Source: Spirosoma terrae (GTDB taxonomy: Bacteria; Bacteroidota; Bacteroidia; Cytophagales; Spirosomataceae). Taken from it: a stretch of DNA of 64,000 nt. The notes under the pieces were generated by a model. It was not told the DNA's origin. It saw nothing but the letters and a program-made list of their open reading frames with translations, and searched no databases. Shown in pieces: positions 37,956-46,913 of this stretch. The stretch's first letter is position 1. The number at the start of each line of letters is the position of its first letter. Made by a program: the position numbers and the translations under genes. The stretch lies in NCBI RefSeq assembly GCF_010435915.1, contig NZ_JAAFZH010000014.1, positions 124,001-188,000 on the forward strand, written 5' to 3'.

Positions 37956-38867
37956 ATGAAAATTACTCCCATCGAGATCCGGCAGCATACATTTGACCGT
38001 GTGCTACGTGGCTATAAACCCGAAGATGTTGACGCATTTCTGGTATCGCTCTCTCAGGAATGGGAACGCGTAACCGGTGACCAGAAAATGCTGAAAATGC
38101 AGCTAGAACTGGCCGAGAAGGAACTGGGTAAGCTGAAGGAAGTTGAAATGACGTTGTTTCGTACCCTGAAAACAGCGGAAGACACCAGTACGCAGATTAC
38201 CGATCAGGCTAACAAAGCGGCTGAGCAGTACTTAGCCGAAGCTCGTCAGAAAGCTGAAGACATGCTGGCCGAGGCTCGTAAAAAGTCGACGTTAATGGTT
38301 CAGGACGCTGAAAATCAGGCTCGTTTCCTGAAAGATAATATTATTAACGATCTGAAAACGCTGGAGCACGACTTTAAGGCCCTTGAAGACTACAAAGAAA
38401 ATCTGGCTAATCAGATTCGTACGTTGGCTAGTAATGCCGTTGATAGCGTCGACCGTTTTGAGAAGAAGTTTGCCCGGCAGAATCTGAAAGGAAAACTGGA
38501 CGAAGTATCTAACCAAATTCAGGAAGATATTAATGAAGCCGAGGAACATACGAATGCCGCGAACGGCAATTCGGCTAATCCAGCGGCTGAATTGCCTCTA
38601 CTAAGTGAGCGGGAAACATCGATACCAGAAGCTATTCCAGTCGATGAGCCTGTTATTGAGAAGCTAAACGAAGCAATTCATCATGAAACGCAGTCGGCTG
38701 ATAGCTCACCGGAAGTAGCTTCGCCTGCAGCAGAATCAGACGTAGCTATTGACGAGTCGACCTCGGAGTCGGTATTGGCCGAAGTGAATACGCCAGAGTC
38801 AACAGATGTGGCTACAGAGTCGGAAGAGCAACCGAAAAAAGGCGGATCATTTTTTGATCAGATTTAA
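37956..38867 (+). CDS. DivIVA-domain protein
   Basis: 303 residues. N-terminal ITPIEIRQHTFDRVLRGYKPEDVDAFL is the DivIVA/GpsB membrane-binding motif; residues about 30-190 form a long Lys/Glu/Ala coiled coil, and the last about 110 residues are acidic and disordered. DivIVA-like proteins organise division or polar growth; here the partner is unknown. folB follows after 52 bp and may be co-transcribed. Confidence 0.88.
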   Translation: MKITPIEIRQHTFDRVLRGYKPEDVDAFLVSLSQEWERVTGDQKMLKMQLELAEKELGKLKEVEMTLFRTLKTAEDTSTQITDQANKAAEQYLAEARQKAEDMLAEARKKSTLMVQDAENQARFLKDNIINDLKTLEHDFKALEDYKENLANQIRTLASNAVDSVDRFEKKFARQNLKGKLDEVSNQIQEDINEAEEHTNAANGNSANPAAELPLLSERETSIPEAIPVDEPVIEKLNEAIHHETQSADSSPEVASPAAESDVAIDESTSESVLAEVNTPESTDVATESEEQPKKGGSFFDQI

Positions 38868-38897
38868 GTAGCACTATATCTATCCGCTTGCCGGCAG

Positions 38898-38914
38898 GTA
38901 GCAGGCGCTGCTAC
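38898..38914. repeat. Small perfect hairpin between divIVA-like gene and folB
   Basis: GTAGCA GGCGC TGCTAC; 6-bp stem without T-run. Uncertain significance. Confidence 0.4.
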
Positions 38915-38919
38915 GTACT

Positions 38920-39270
38920 ATGGGAACAATTGCGTTAGAAGGACTGGAGTTTTTCTCCTATCATGGGTTTTATGATGAGGAGCAGAAAATAGGTAATAAA
39001 TATTCCGTTGATATAATTGTAACGGCCGATTTTTCGGAAGCCGCCCGGCGCGATCGTTTAAGTGCCACCGTTAATTACGAAGACTTATATCAGATCACGG
39101 CGCGGGTGATGCAGCAACCCGCTCGTTTACTGGAGCATATTGCTCATTGTATTATTCAGGAAATACGGTTGAAGTACGTTGACTTACTATCCGTTGAAGT
39201 CAGCGTATCGAAATTCAATCCGCCAATTGGTGGCGTTTGCCACCGGGCCAGGATTACGTTAAAAGAATAA
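38920..39270 (+). CDS. folB: Dihydroneopterin aldolase
   Basis: 116 residues, typical FolB size. LEFFSYHGFYDEEQKIGNKYSVDI, VNYEDLYQI and the ending SVEVSVSKFNPPIGG match. It makes 6-hydroxymethyl-dihydropterin in folate synthesis. Followed by a bidirectional terminator. Confidence 0.93.
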   Translation: MGTIALEGLEFFSYHGFYDEEQKIGNKYSVDIIVTADFSEAARRDRLSATVNYEDLYQITARVMQQPARLLEHIAHCIIQEIRLKYVDLLSVEVSVSKFNPPIGGVCHRARITLKE

Positions 39271-39302
39271 AAAAGGAGAGAACATCGTCTCTCCTTTTTT
39301 AT
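39268..39302 (+). terminator. Bidirectional terminator between folB and ytxJ-like gene
   Basis: AAAAAAGGAGAGA and TCTCTCCTTTTTT flank ACATCG. T-runs on both strands fit the convergent genes on either side. Confidence 0.9.
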
Positions 39303-39632
39303 TTACACCGCTTGCTGTAAACCGGCAAATGAAATGGACATGTGAGATGCGTCATAAACACATTCTCCATTACGAATCAAAAGTACCTGGGGTGATTCGT
39401 GTTCTATACCAAATTCATTTTCGATTTTATTGGAAATTGGCCGGTTTGCCAGAAGGTCGAGGTAATAAGGCTTTACGCCCAGTTGGTCGTTCCAATTGCG
39501 TTCCATACGGCTAAGAGCCATAGCGCTGATGGAACAGGTCGTGCTGTGCTTGAAAATTAGCACCGGCTGCTTCGCTGACTCTTCTTTAATGACGTCGAGT
39601 TGGGCGTCGCTAGTTAGTTTATTCCAGTTCAT
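39303..39632 (-). CDS. ytxJ: YtxJ-like bacillithiol-system redox protein
   Basis: Start set at the ATG at 39632 (MNWNKLTSDAQLDVI). 109 residues of thioredoxin fold with a single-Cys centre in KHSTTCSISAMALSRMERNW and ESPQVLLIRNGECVYDASH. YtxJ-type proteins act as monothiol bacilliredoxin-like proteins, which suggests the host uses bacillithiol or a like thiol. Only the family fit is shown. Confidence 0.85.
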   Translation of the reverse strand: MNWNKLTSDAQLDVIKEESAKQPVLIFKHSTTCSISAMALSRMERNWNDQLGVKPYYLDLLANRPISNKIENEFGIEHESPQVLLIRNGECVYDASHMSISFAGLQQAV

Positions 39633-39686
39633 TGTATCAACACGCATTCTGTTGGCGTAAAATCAATCTTTTAGACAAAAAGTTCG

Positions 39687-39995
39687 TTAATCCTGTTGAC
39701 GAATAGCCAGTTTCTCGGCCATTTCGGGCGTAATAGCTTCCGAGTAGGGGCCATACGCATCAACAAGGGTGCCTTTTTGGCCATCTTTAGATTCCACAGC
39801 GTATAGAACTGCTTCATCGCCGGGGTCGGTTTCGCCTTCAAAGCGAAATACATTCACAATGTCGAAATCGCCCGGATGTAGTTCCAGGTCATCCTGCTGG
39901 CAGGTTAATCGATCGTTCTTCAGGTTATAATCGCGAGTGAATCCTTGGTCGCGTAGTCCGTTTAAGGCTTCAGTGAGTGTGTCGTACGATTGCAT
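39687..39995 (-). CDS. Conserved small protein of Bacteroidota, often mis-named phosphoribosylpyrophosphate synthetase
   Basis: 102 residues. Starts MQSYDTLTEALNGLRDQGFTRDYNLKNDRL. It is the short soluble family that automatic annotation in Bacteroidota often calls phosphoribosylpyrophosphate synthetase, but it has none of the PRPP-synthetase motifs and is too short. Function unknown. Divergent from waaA. Confidence 0.75.
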   Translation of the reverse strand: MQSYDTLTEALNGLRDQGFTRDYNLKNDRLTCQQDDLELHPGDFDIVNVFRFEGETDPGDEAVLYAVESKDGQKGTLVDAYGPYSEAITPEMAEKLAIRQQD

Positions 39996-39997
39996 AG

Positions 39998-40031
39998 TTT
40001 TGAATGGTTTGAGAGTAAGTGTTTAGCTTTG
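39998..40031 (+). promoter_or_regulatory. Promoter for waaA (TTTTG-21-TAGCTTTG)
   Basis: A TTTTG at 39998-40002 and TAGCTTTG at 40024-40031 are 21 bp apart, within the spread of Bacteroidota promoters. Transcription would start near 40038, leaving a leader of about 20 nt before waaA. Confidence 0.6.
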
Positions 40032-40056
40032 TAGTATTAACAAATCATTTATTCGC

Positions 40057-41310
40057 TTGTTTCCGGGATTTTACAACGCTGGCATAGCTATTTACCAGGT
40101 TTTGGTGCGGGCAGCGGCTCCATTTAACAAAAAGGCCCGACAGTGGATAGATGGTCGGCGCAACTGGTCTGATAATCTGTCGCAGAAACTGGCTAATAAT
40201 AAGAACCCTATTGTCTGGTTTCATGCTGCATCGCTGGGAGAGTTTGAGCAGGGGCGTCCGGTTATAGAGGCTTTTCGGCTGAACTATCCTGACCATAAAA
40301 TCCTTCTCACGTTTTTTTCTCCTTCCGGCTACGAAGTTCGCAAGAATTATGATGGCGCGGATTGGGTCATGTATTTACCCGCCGACACACCTCATAATGC
40401 CAGAACATTTGTAGCTACGGTGAAGCCAGTACTTGTCTTTTTCATTAAATATGAGTTTTGGTTTAATTATCTTCGAGAGTTGACTGTAACGAATATACCA
40501 GTTATTTCATTCTCGGCGATCTTTCGTCCCGATCAGTTGTTTTTTAAGCCGTATGGCGGCTTTTATAGGAAACTACTGACTTATTTTAGTCACATTCTGG
40601 TGCAGAACCAGGAGTCGGTTGACTTACTGAAAAGTATCGGTGTCAACTCCGTTACGTTGGCTGGCGATACTCGCTTCGATCGAGTGGCTCAGGTGGCGTC
40701 AGCTAAAAAAGATATTCCGGTTGCTCGTCTTTTTAAAGAGCAAAAACCTGTTCTTGTGGTGGGTAGCGCCTGGCCAGACGACATGGACGTACTGATTCCA
40801 TTTATCAATCAGTTCAGCCAACCGTTAAAGGTCATAATTGCTCCGCACGAGATTCAGGATCACGATATCGAAAAATGGCGCCGTGAGTTGATAAAAAGCT
40901 CTATTCGCTTTTCGCAAACGCAGGATAGTGCATTTGATTTATTCACCCTGGCGGAGTTCGATGTACTTTTCATCGATAACGTTGGCATGCTTTCGTCGCT
41001 TTACCAATATGGCGAGTTTGCTTACATCGGGGGAGCTTTTAAACAAGGCTTACATAACATTCTGGAAGCTGCTACGTTCGGAATGCCCTTGTTTTTCGGC
41101 CCCGAATACCAGAAATTTCAGGAAGCCGTTGATTTGGTCAAAGAAGGCGCTGCCTTTCCTATTGGGAATACGTCGGAGTTAAATGCAGCGTTCGATAAGG
41201 AATATCAGGACCGATCCGTGTCGTCCAGTGTTAGTCGCCGTTACGTTCAGCGGAACGTTGGTGCAACGGCGCAGGTTATGGAAGTTGTAAAGCAATTAAT
41301 AGACAAATAA
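40057..41310 (+). CDS. waaA: 3-deoxy-D-manno-octulosonic acid transferase
   Basis: 417 residues. WFHAASLGEFEQGRPVIE, DNVGMLSSLYQYGEFAYIGGAF and HNILEAATFGMPLFFGP are GT30 WaaA/KdtA hallmarks. It adds Kdo to lipid A, so this is an LPS core step at the inner membrane. No ATG is available; the TTG at 40057 is the best start, though a little upstream sequence could be coding. 38 bp before rsgA. Confidence 0.93.
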   Translation: MFPGFYNAGIAIYQVLVRAAAPFNKKARQWIDGRRNWSDNLSQKLANNKNPIVWFHAASLGEFEQGRPVIEAFRLNYPDHKILLTFFSPSGYEVRKNYDGADWVMYLPADTPHNARTFVATVKPVLVFFIKYEFWFNYLRELTVTNIPVISFSAIFRPDQLFFKPYGGFYRKLLTYFSHILVQNQESVDLLKSIGVNSVTLAGDTRFDRVAQVASAKKDIPVARLFKEQKPVLVVGSAWPDDMDVLIPFINQFSQPLKVIIAPHEIQDHDIEKWRRELIKSSIRFSQTQDSAFDLFTLAEFDVLFIDNVGMLSSLYQYGEFAYIGGAFKQGLHNILEAATFGMPLFFGPEYQKFQEAVDLVKEGAAFPIGNTSELNAAFDKEYQDRSVSSSVSRRYVQRNVGATAQVMEVVKQLIDK

Positions 41311-41347
41311 ACGATACGTTTGTATTGATAAATTTGATCCTTCAGCA

Positions 41348-42274
41348 TTGAAAAAAGGTTTAATCATACGATCTACAGGCTCATGGTATGACATCCGGAA
41401 TGAGGATGGTCATATTTTTCAGGGTAGACTGAAGGGCAAGTTTAAAATTAAAGGGCTGAAGGTTACCAATCCGATTGCCGTGGGCGACCACGTTACGTTC
41501 GAGATTGAGGATGAAGCTGAGAATACGGCTGTCATTACCGATATTGATCCCCGCGAGAATTATATTATCCGTCAGTCGGTTCATAAAACGGCACACGGAC
41601 ATATTCTGGCCGCCAACCTCGATCAGGCGGTGCTGCTGGCTACGTTGACCTTACCCCGAACATCGCTGGGTTTTATTGATCGTTTTCTGGTATCGGCGGA
41701 GTCATTTCGGATTCCTACCACTATTGTTTTCAATAAGACCGATATTTTGAACGATGAAGGGCTGGCCTATCAGCAGGAAATTATGGATATGTACGAATCG
41801 ATAGGCTACCAGTGTTTATCAACATCGGCTACGGAAGGAGATGGGATCGATGCGTTTCGGCAACTGCTGGACCACAAGGTTACATTGTTGTCGGGGCATT
41901 CGGGCGTAGGGAAATCGTCGCTTGTCAATGCCATATCGCCGGAGTTGAATCTACGTACCAATGAAGTGTCGACGTTTGCGAACAAAGGCGTGCATACGAC
42001 TACGTTCGCTGAAATGTTCGAATTAGCACCCGATACGTTCATTATCGACACGCCCGGTATTAAAGAACTTGGGTTAATCGATACTGAGAAGGAAGAAATT
42101 GGTCATTATTTTCCTGAGATGCGCGAGCGACTGAATCAGTGTCGTTTTCATAACTGTCTGCATATCAACGAACCGGGTTGCGCCATAAAAGATGCCGTTG
42201 CGGAAGGAGACATTGCAGAGTCGCGGTATATGAGTTATCTGAGCATGATGGAAGGCGAGGATAATCGTCGGTAA
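41348..42274 (+). CDS. rsgA: Ribosome small subunit-dependent GTPase A
   Basis: 308 residues, TTG start. Circularly permuted GTPase: an OB-like N-terminal domain, then NKTD (G4), GHSGVGKSSLVNAI (P-loop) and DTPGIKELG (G3), and a zinc knuckle (C..H..C, about 255-270). RsgA helps mature the 30S subunit. Follows waaA in the same direction. Confidence 0.95.
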   Translation: MKKGLIIRSTGSWYDIRNEDGHIFQGRLKGKFKIKGLKVTNPIAVGDHVTFEIEDEAENTAVITDIDPRENYIIRQSVHKTAHGHILAANLDQAVLLATLTLPRTSLGFIDRFLVSAESFRIPTTIVFNKTDILNDEGLAYQQEIMDMYESIGYQCLSTSATEGDGIDAFRQLLDHKVTLLSGHSGVGKSSLVNAISPELNLRTNEVSTFANKGVHTTTFAEMFELAPDTFIIDTPGIKELGLIDTEKEEIGHYFPEMRERLNQCRFHNCLHINEPGCAIKDAVAEGDIAESRYMSYLSMMEGEDNRR

Positions 42275-42279
42275 GGAAA

Positions 42280-42305
42280 AGAGACGAAAGGTATTGCGTC
42301 TCTAC
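42280..42305. repeat. Palindrome left of Uma2 gene
   Basis: AGAGACG and CGTCTCT around a 10-nt loop; related to the repeat at 42956-42981 (shared core GTAGAGACGC/GCGTCTCTAC). It overlaps the Uma2 stop codon. Confidence 0.7.
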
Positions 42306-42907
42306 AGAATGCCTTCTTCGGTCAGGAGACCAGCTACGTTTAGTGTTACGTTATCCAGTACAGGAATCCTTACGTCCCAATCGACAGTAATCCAGTTTTC
42401 GTTTTTTGTCGCAACCACTACTTTACGGGATTGTGTCGTAATCCAGATGACGCGCTCCGTGCCAAAATCGAGCATAGTCTGCGTTTTCTGATGCACGTAG
42501 TCCTGCTGCATAGCTGGAAAAGCATCCAGGTCTATCTTACTGTCTACTTCTACAACAATTTTAGGCGCTACGTCGAAAAACTTGCCTTTGAGCGTAACCT
42601 TTTCTTTCTCGTACAGAGCAATATCGTTAGAGAGATTGTCACCTAACTGAATATGCAATCCGGGTTCGTTCGTAACAACCCAATAAGCCTTGCGATTAGC
42701 ATGGCTATATAAATATGCATGTAGTGCAGATACAATGATCGCCTGTAGGTCGCTGCAACCCATAACTTCGCCGGGAGTTTTCCGTTTCGCCAATACATCC
42801 TTGTAGCCTTTCCGGTACAGCGGACGGCCGTTGAGCGTTTCGTAAATCAGATAGGAAGGTATTTGCTGAACGGCTTCAAGCGCCGGAGTTGCTGCTTCTG
42901 TTGCCAT
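42302..42907 (-). CDS. Uma2 family (DUF820) putative restriction endonuclease-like protein
   Basis: 201 residues from the ATG at 42907. ELNDNISND... is not used; instead EPGLHIQLGDNLSNDIALYEKEK, FFDVAPKIVVEVDSKIDLDA and QTQTMLDFGTERVIWITTQSRKVVVA outline the PD-(D/E)xK core of Uma2 proteins (E-V-D as catalytic Asp/Glu pair). These are common, often mobile genes whose function is unproven; many occur in many copies in cyanobacteria and Bacteroidota. Flanked on both sides by related palindromes. Confidence 0.85.
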   Translation of the reverse strand: MATEAATPALEAVQQIPSYLIYETLNGRPLYRKGYKDVLAKRKTPGEVMGCSDLQAIIVSALHAYLYSHANRKAYWVVTNEPGLHIQLGDNLSNDIALYEKEKVTLKGKFFDVAPKIVVEVDSKIDLDAFPAMQQDYVHQKTQTMLDFGTERVIWITTQSRKVVVATKNENWITVDWDVRIPVLDNVTLNVAGLLTEEGIL

Positions 42908-42955
42908 AGCCTTGCGGTTTACTACAATGATACAAAAATTTCCAGAGAATTGATT

Positions 42956-42981
42956 GTAGAGACGCAGGGGGGCGTCTCTAC
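42956..42981. repeat. Palindrome right of Uma2 gene
   Basis: GTAGAGACGC AGGGGG GCGTCTCTAC: 10-bp arms, 6-nt loop. Same family as the palindrome at 42280-42305. Confidence 0.75.
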
Positions 42982-42993
42982 GGGGCGGACAGA

Positions 42994-44385
42994 TCAACTA
43001 GTCATAGCGGCCAGTAAATCGGCCTGGGTAATGATATGAATCTGCTCTTTTTCGTCGCGAACGAGTAAGGCTTTATTGTCCCGGTCGATTAACGACGATA
43101 GCGAGTCGATGGTGTTGTCGAGGCCAACGAACTTGAACGGTTTGTCCATAACATCGCTTACTGGTTTATCTTTTATCGATGGATCTTCAATTAGCCTGGT
43201 CAGAATGGTAGAGTCGGTAAGACTACCAATAATGTGGCTGTTGTCATCTACGACCGGAATCTGCGAAATGCTATGGCGATTGAGCACTTGAATGGCTTGC
43301 CCTACCGAAACCCCTGAACCAATAGTTGTTAACTGCGACTGGCGATACGTAGCGTTTCCATTTTTGTTGTGAATAATATCCCGTGCCGTTTTAAAGGCGC
43401 GATCTTCCAGAAAACCGTGATCTTTCATCCACGTATCGCTATATATCTTAGCCAGGTAACGAGTACCATGATCGGGAAGCAGGATAACCAGTACGTCGTC
43501 GTCATTGAGATGATCTTTGGCCCATTCCAATGCGCCATGAACCGCTGTACCGCAAGACCAGCCAACAAACAGCCCTTCTTCGCGCGCTAGCCGACGCGCC
43601 ATGATGGCGGCATCCTTATCCGTTACTTTCACAAAATAATCGATCAGGCTGAAATCGACGTTCTGAGGGAGGATGTCTTCACCGATGCCTTCGGTCAGAT
43701 ACGGATAAATTTCACCTTCGTCGAACTGTCCCGTTTCTTTATACTTTTTGAAAACAGATCCATAGGTATCCAGACCGATGGAAACAATAGCGGGGTTCTG
43801 CTCTTTCAAAAATTTCGACGTACCACAAATCGTCCCACCCGTTCCGACCCCAGCCGCGAAGTGGGTAATATTTCCATCGGTATCGCGCCAGATTTCGGGA
43901 CCTGTCGTTTCGTAGTGGGCGGCCGTATTGGCCAGGTTATCGTACTGGTTTGGATAGAGTGAATTGGGAATATCGCGGTTGAGTTTCTTTGCTACGGAAT
44001 AATAGGAGCGTGGATCATCGGGCGCTACGTTGGTAGGGCATACAACCACCTCCGCACCGACTGCCCGGAGAATATCAATCTTTTCTTTCGATTGCTTGTC
44101 GGCCATCGTGAAAATGCACTTATATCCCTTGCCAATAGCGGCCAGAGCTAGACCCATACCCGTGTTGCCGCTGGTTCCTTCAATGATGGTTCCGCCGGGT
44201 TTCAGAATACCGCGCGCTTCGGCGTCTTCAATCATACGGATCGCAATCCGATCCTTAACTGAATTGCCAGGATTGAAGTACTCGACTTTAGCTAATACGG
44301 TTCCTCGAATGCCTTTAGTCACTTTATTGAGCTTGACCAATGGCGTATTGCCAATCGTGTCGATGATGGAGTTATGGTAGTTCAT
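42994..44385 (-). CDS. cbs: Cystathionine beta-synthase
   Basis: 463 residues. Catalytic Lys in NPGNSVKDRIA (about 40-50), PLP-phosphate loop GTSGNTGMGLA, GTGGTICGTS, and two CBS domains at the C-terminus (SISQIPVVDDN, VSDVMDKPF). Joins serine and homocysteine in cysteine synthesis or catabolism; O-acetylserine lyases lack the CBS pair. The CBS pair may sense SAM or adenylates. Confidence 0.93.
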   Translation of the reverse strand: MNYHNSIIDTIGNTPLVKLNKVTKGIRGTVLAKVEYFNPGNSVKDRIAIRMIEDAEARGILKPGGTIIEGTSGNTGMGLALAAIGKGYKCIFTMADKQSKEKIDILRAVGAEVVVCPTNVAPDDPRSYYSVAKKLNRDIPNSLYPNQYDNLANTAAHYETTGPEIWRDTDGNITHFAAGVGTGGTICGTSKFLKEQNPAIVSIGLDTYGSVFKKYKETGQFDEGEIYPYLTEGIGEDILPQNVDFSLIDYFVKVTDKDAAIMARRLAREEGLFVGWSCGTAVHGALEWAKDHLNDDDVLVILLPDHGTRYLAKIYSDTWMKDHGFLEDRAFKTARDIIHNKNGNATYRQSQLTTIGSGVSVGQAIQVLNRHSISQIPVVDDNSHIIGSLTDSTILTRLIEDPSIKDKPVSDVMDKPFKFVGLDNTIDSLSSLIDRDNKALLVRDEKEQIHIITQADLLAAMTS

Positions 44386-44706
44386 GTGCGTGTTAGGCTA
44401 TATGTGGTTGTTGTCTATTTAGTAAACCAACGAGTAAGGACTTCGTTTGCCTTTTACCTGCCTAATTCACCTGATTGCAGGCCTATTTAGCCAAATATTA
44501 TATGAGTGATTTGTCTTTTTGTTTGTATGTTATTGTAAGTCAGTCTTTTATAGGGTGTCCTGGAGTGGCGTGCGCATTTGGTAAGCGGCTTTTCCCTATT
44601 CAGTATGCATTTTGAACAGTTCATGCAATTACGTTTTCTGTCTGGTTGAAGCGTGGTCTACTTTTGACCCAAGCTTTTAGCCAAAAACAACAAATACGAA
44701 GAAAAC
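44386..44706. other. Intergenic region with candidate promoter
   Basis: 321 bases. No ORF; ends in a TACTTTTG box (44659-44666) about 40 bases before the small secreted protein, with no good -33 element. Otherwise unremarkable. Confidence 0.5.
44659..44666 (+). promoter_or_regulatory. TACTTTTG -7 box for the secreted protein gene
   Basis: Exact TAnnTTTG; upstream spacing to a -33 TTG is not convincing. Leader of about 34 nt if active. Confidence 0.4.
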
Positions 44707-45105
44707 ATGAAAACAATTGTTCAATCATTAGTAGCCGCTCTGCTCTTTAGTACAGCTACGCTGGCCTCCGATGTTATTCCAGCATCGACCAATCCAACCG
44801 TTACGACAAACTCTTATAAAGTCGTCGTTTATCCCGCCATTACGCCTAACAAACTGAACGTAATCGTAGAACGTCAGCCTGGGCAAATGATGGTTGTATC
44901 AATGAAAGACAGTAATGGCCACCGTCTGGGGCAGCAGCTAGTCGATAAAAAGCAGGGCACGTTCCGGTTTCAGTTTGACCTGTCGGCGCTGCAGGACGGA
45001 AACTACAGTGTTGAAGTAATCAGCGGGAATGACGTAGCGTTATATCCCGTTACGTTGAAAACTCAGTCTGCCCAAGAGACAACACGTACGATAACACTGA
45101 ATTAA
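44707..45105 (+). CDS. Small secreted beta-sandwich-like protein
   Basis: 132 residues: signal peptide (VQSLVAALLFSTATLA), then repeated hydrophobic strands PNKLNVIVERQPGQMMVVSMKDSNG, GTFRFQFDLSALQDGNYSVEVIS, resembling the C-terminal sorting-domain fold of T9SS proteins without a conserved terminus. I do not recognise a family; periplasm or surface is likely. Followed by a very strong two-tier hairpin. Confidence 0.7.
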   Translation: MKTIVQSLVAALLFSTATLASDVIPASTNPTVTTNSYKVVVYPAITPNKLNVIVERQPGQMMVVSMKDSNGHRLGQQLVDKKQGTFRFQFDLSALQDGNYSVEVISGNDVALYPVTLKTQSAQETTRTITLN

Positions 45106-45109
45106 TTCG

Positions 45110-45175
45110 CAGACAGCTTAGAACTGGAACAGCCACGGTACGTTACCGTGGCTGTTCGACTTCTAAGCTGTCTGT
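45110..45175. terminator. Nested hairpin between convergent genes
   Basis: Inner perfect 14-bp stem (GAACAGCCACGGTA) with a 3-nt loop inside an outer stem CAGACAGCTTAGAA / TTCTAAGCTGTCTG. Sits between the small secreted protein gene and the M1 peptidase gene, which converge; likely stops both. Confidence 0.75.
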
Positions 45176-45187
45176 AGAATAGACTAC

Positions 45188-46855
45188 TCATTTACCCATT
45201 TCTACGGCTCGCATCAATACGGTATTATCGGGGTCGATGACGACCTGGGCGGGTTTGGTTGCTAGCGGAATAGTGAACGTTTGATTTTGTTCGTTCAGAA
45301 TAAGGCGGTTCGTACGGGACAACTCGCGGCCACGGGTCGGTCCGTTGCTACGGTCACGAATGCTGAAAGTGAGTGGTATCGTGAAAATGGTACCGCTACG
45401 TTGTGCCTGTCTGACGTCAATGATCAGTGCTTTTTTAGTGGCATCATAACTCGAACCCCAGACGATTTCAGGGTAGCCGGGTTGGTGGAGCCATTGGTTA
45501 AAAAACGTTCCCAATTTCTTGCCCGATACGTTCTCCATGATGGCTTGCAAATCGTTGGTTTGGGCATTGGCATTCCGAAATTTAGCGTAGTAAGCCCGGA
45601 TACCTTTCCAGAATACGTCGTCGCCTAGTTCATGACGTAGCATATGCAGAACCCAGCCCGCTTTCTGATAGGAGTTCGGATTCAGCAAATCCATCAGATT
45701 CGATGCTGTGGAATCGATGATCGTTCCTTTTGGTTTGAGCGCTGTGTAGCGGAAAATCTGCCCTTTGTTCTGGTTCAAGACCGCATTTAACGTGTCTTTG
45801 CCGTAAGCATGTTCGAGATAAAGTGCTGAGAAGTACGTAGCAAAACCTTCACTGAGCCAGAGTTGCGACCAGTCGGCTTCGGTTGCTGAGTTGCCGAACC
45901 ACTGGTGCGCAATTTCGTGCGCCAACAAGGCTTCTACATCCGAATCTTTATGACCGACAATAATCTTTTCGTTGTAAAAAACACAGCTGGCATTTTCCAT
46001 TCCACCGAAAATGGTAGTCGACTCTACGTTTGCCAGTTTCTCGTAGGAATACGGCCCTACTTTATCAATAAAATACTGCAAGATTTCTTTGGCAGGCCGG
46101 TAATCGATAAAGCCTTTCTGGCTGTCTTTCGGATAAAGCCAGCTTTGGACGGGAATGCCACTCACGGAACCCACCTCATCGACTGCAAACCGGGCAGCTC
46201 CAATAACCATCACCTTCGTTGGAATAGGTGTATTTTCCTGCCAGCGCGTCAGTTTACGGCCATTTGGCACGTTAGTTTCACCCATAAACTTCCCGTTTGC
46301 TATGACGCGATACGTAGAAGGGGCATTGACAGCGAATGAACAAGTGGCTTTGTCGGAAGGATGATCGATAACGGGCAAGTAGTTACGGGCATTGTTGGGC
46401 CAGTTATCCCCAAAAAAGGTACGCTCGCCAAATTTGTTTCGACTGATAATAAGGCCTCTGGCCGGCGTACCATCATACCGAATCGTTACCTCCGTTGCCT
46501 GTCCGGGCTGAGCGGCTGGCAGATTAATAAAAACACGGTCGTTACGTTGGCTGAACGGAGCGGCTTTGCCATCGGCCAGACGTACTTCCCGAACTTTCAT
46601 ACCCGTTTGCGTTGAATCGCTCTTACCACCTATCAGGTCGAACCAGACGCTTTGGCGGTCGTCGGCGCGGGTGAACCGAATAATGGTTTCTCCTTTTATC
46701 TCGTTGGTTGAGTCACTTAACGTAATGGAAAAAGCGTAGTTCTGTACGTCGACGCCAGGTTGCATATAGCGAGCTGCATAACTGGGCAGTTGAGCAAACG
46801 CACCTTGGGTCAGTAGCAGGAAAAGAAAACAGAAAATGAAACGCACTTGAATCAT
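45188..46855 (-). CDS. M1 family aminopeptidase
   Basis: 555 residues with signal peptide (RFIFCFLFLLLTQGAFAQ). Exopeptidase motif GGMENAS (about 277), zinc site HEIAHQWFGN with downstream Glu in LSEGFATYF. Secreted aminopeptidase that trims peptides; the C-terminal helical HEAT-like domain of larger M1 enzymes is short here, as in many Bacteroidota members. No operon partner evident. Confidence 0.93.
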   Translation of the reverse strand: MIQVRFIFCFLFLLLTQGAFAQLPSYAARYMQPGVDVQNYAFSITLSDSTNEIKGETIIRFTRADDRQSVWFDLIGGKSDSTQTGMKVREVRLADGKAAPFSQRNDRVFINLPAAQPGQATEVTIRYDGTPARGLIISRNKFGERTFFGDNWPNNARNYLPVIDHPSDKATCSFAVNAPSTYRVIANGKFMGETNVPNGRKLTRWQENTPIPTKVMVIGAARFAVDEVGSVSGIPVQSWLYPKDSQKGFIDYRPAKEILQYFIDKVGPYSYEKLANVESTTIFGGMENASCVFYNEKIIVGHKDSDVEALLAHEIAHQWFGNSATEADWSQLWLSEGFATYFSALYLEHAYGKDTLNAVLNQNKGQIFRYTALKPKGTIIDSTASNLMDLLNPNSYQKAGWVLHMLRHELGDDVFWKGIRAYYAKFRNANAQTNDLQAIMENVSGKKLGTFFNQWLHQPGYPEIVWGSSYDATKKALIIDVRQAQRSGTIFTIPLTFSIRDRSNGPTRGRELSRTNRLILNEQNQTFTIPLATKPAQVVIDPDNTVLMRAVEMGK

Positions 46856-46913
46856 ATTGGTATTTATGTAGAACGTAGCGTTGAGCGATCTAGTCCACCG
46901 GGTATAGATAAGC

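Noticed and set aside
45905-46339. 144-codon plus-strand ORF
   Set aside because: Antisense shadow of the M1 peptidase; no coding signs.
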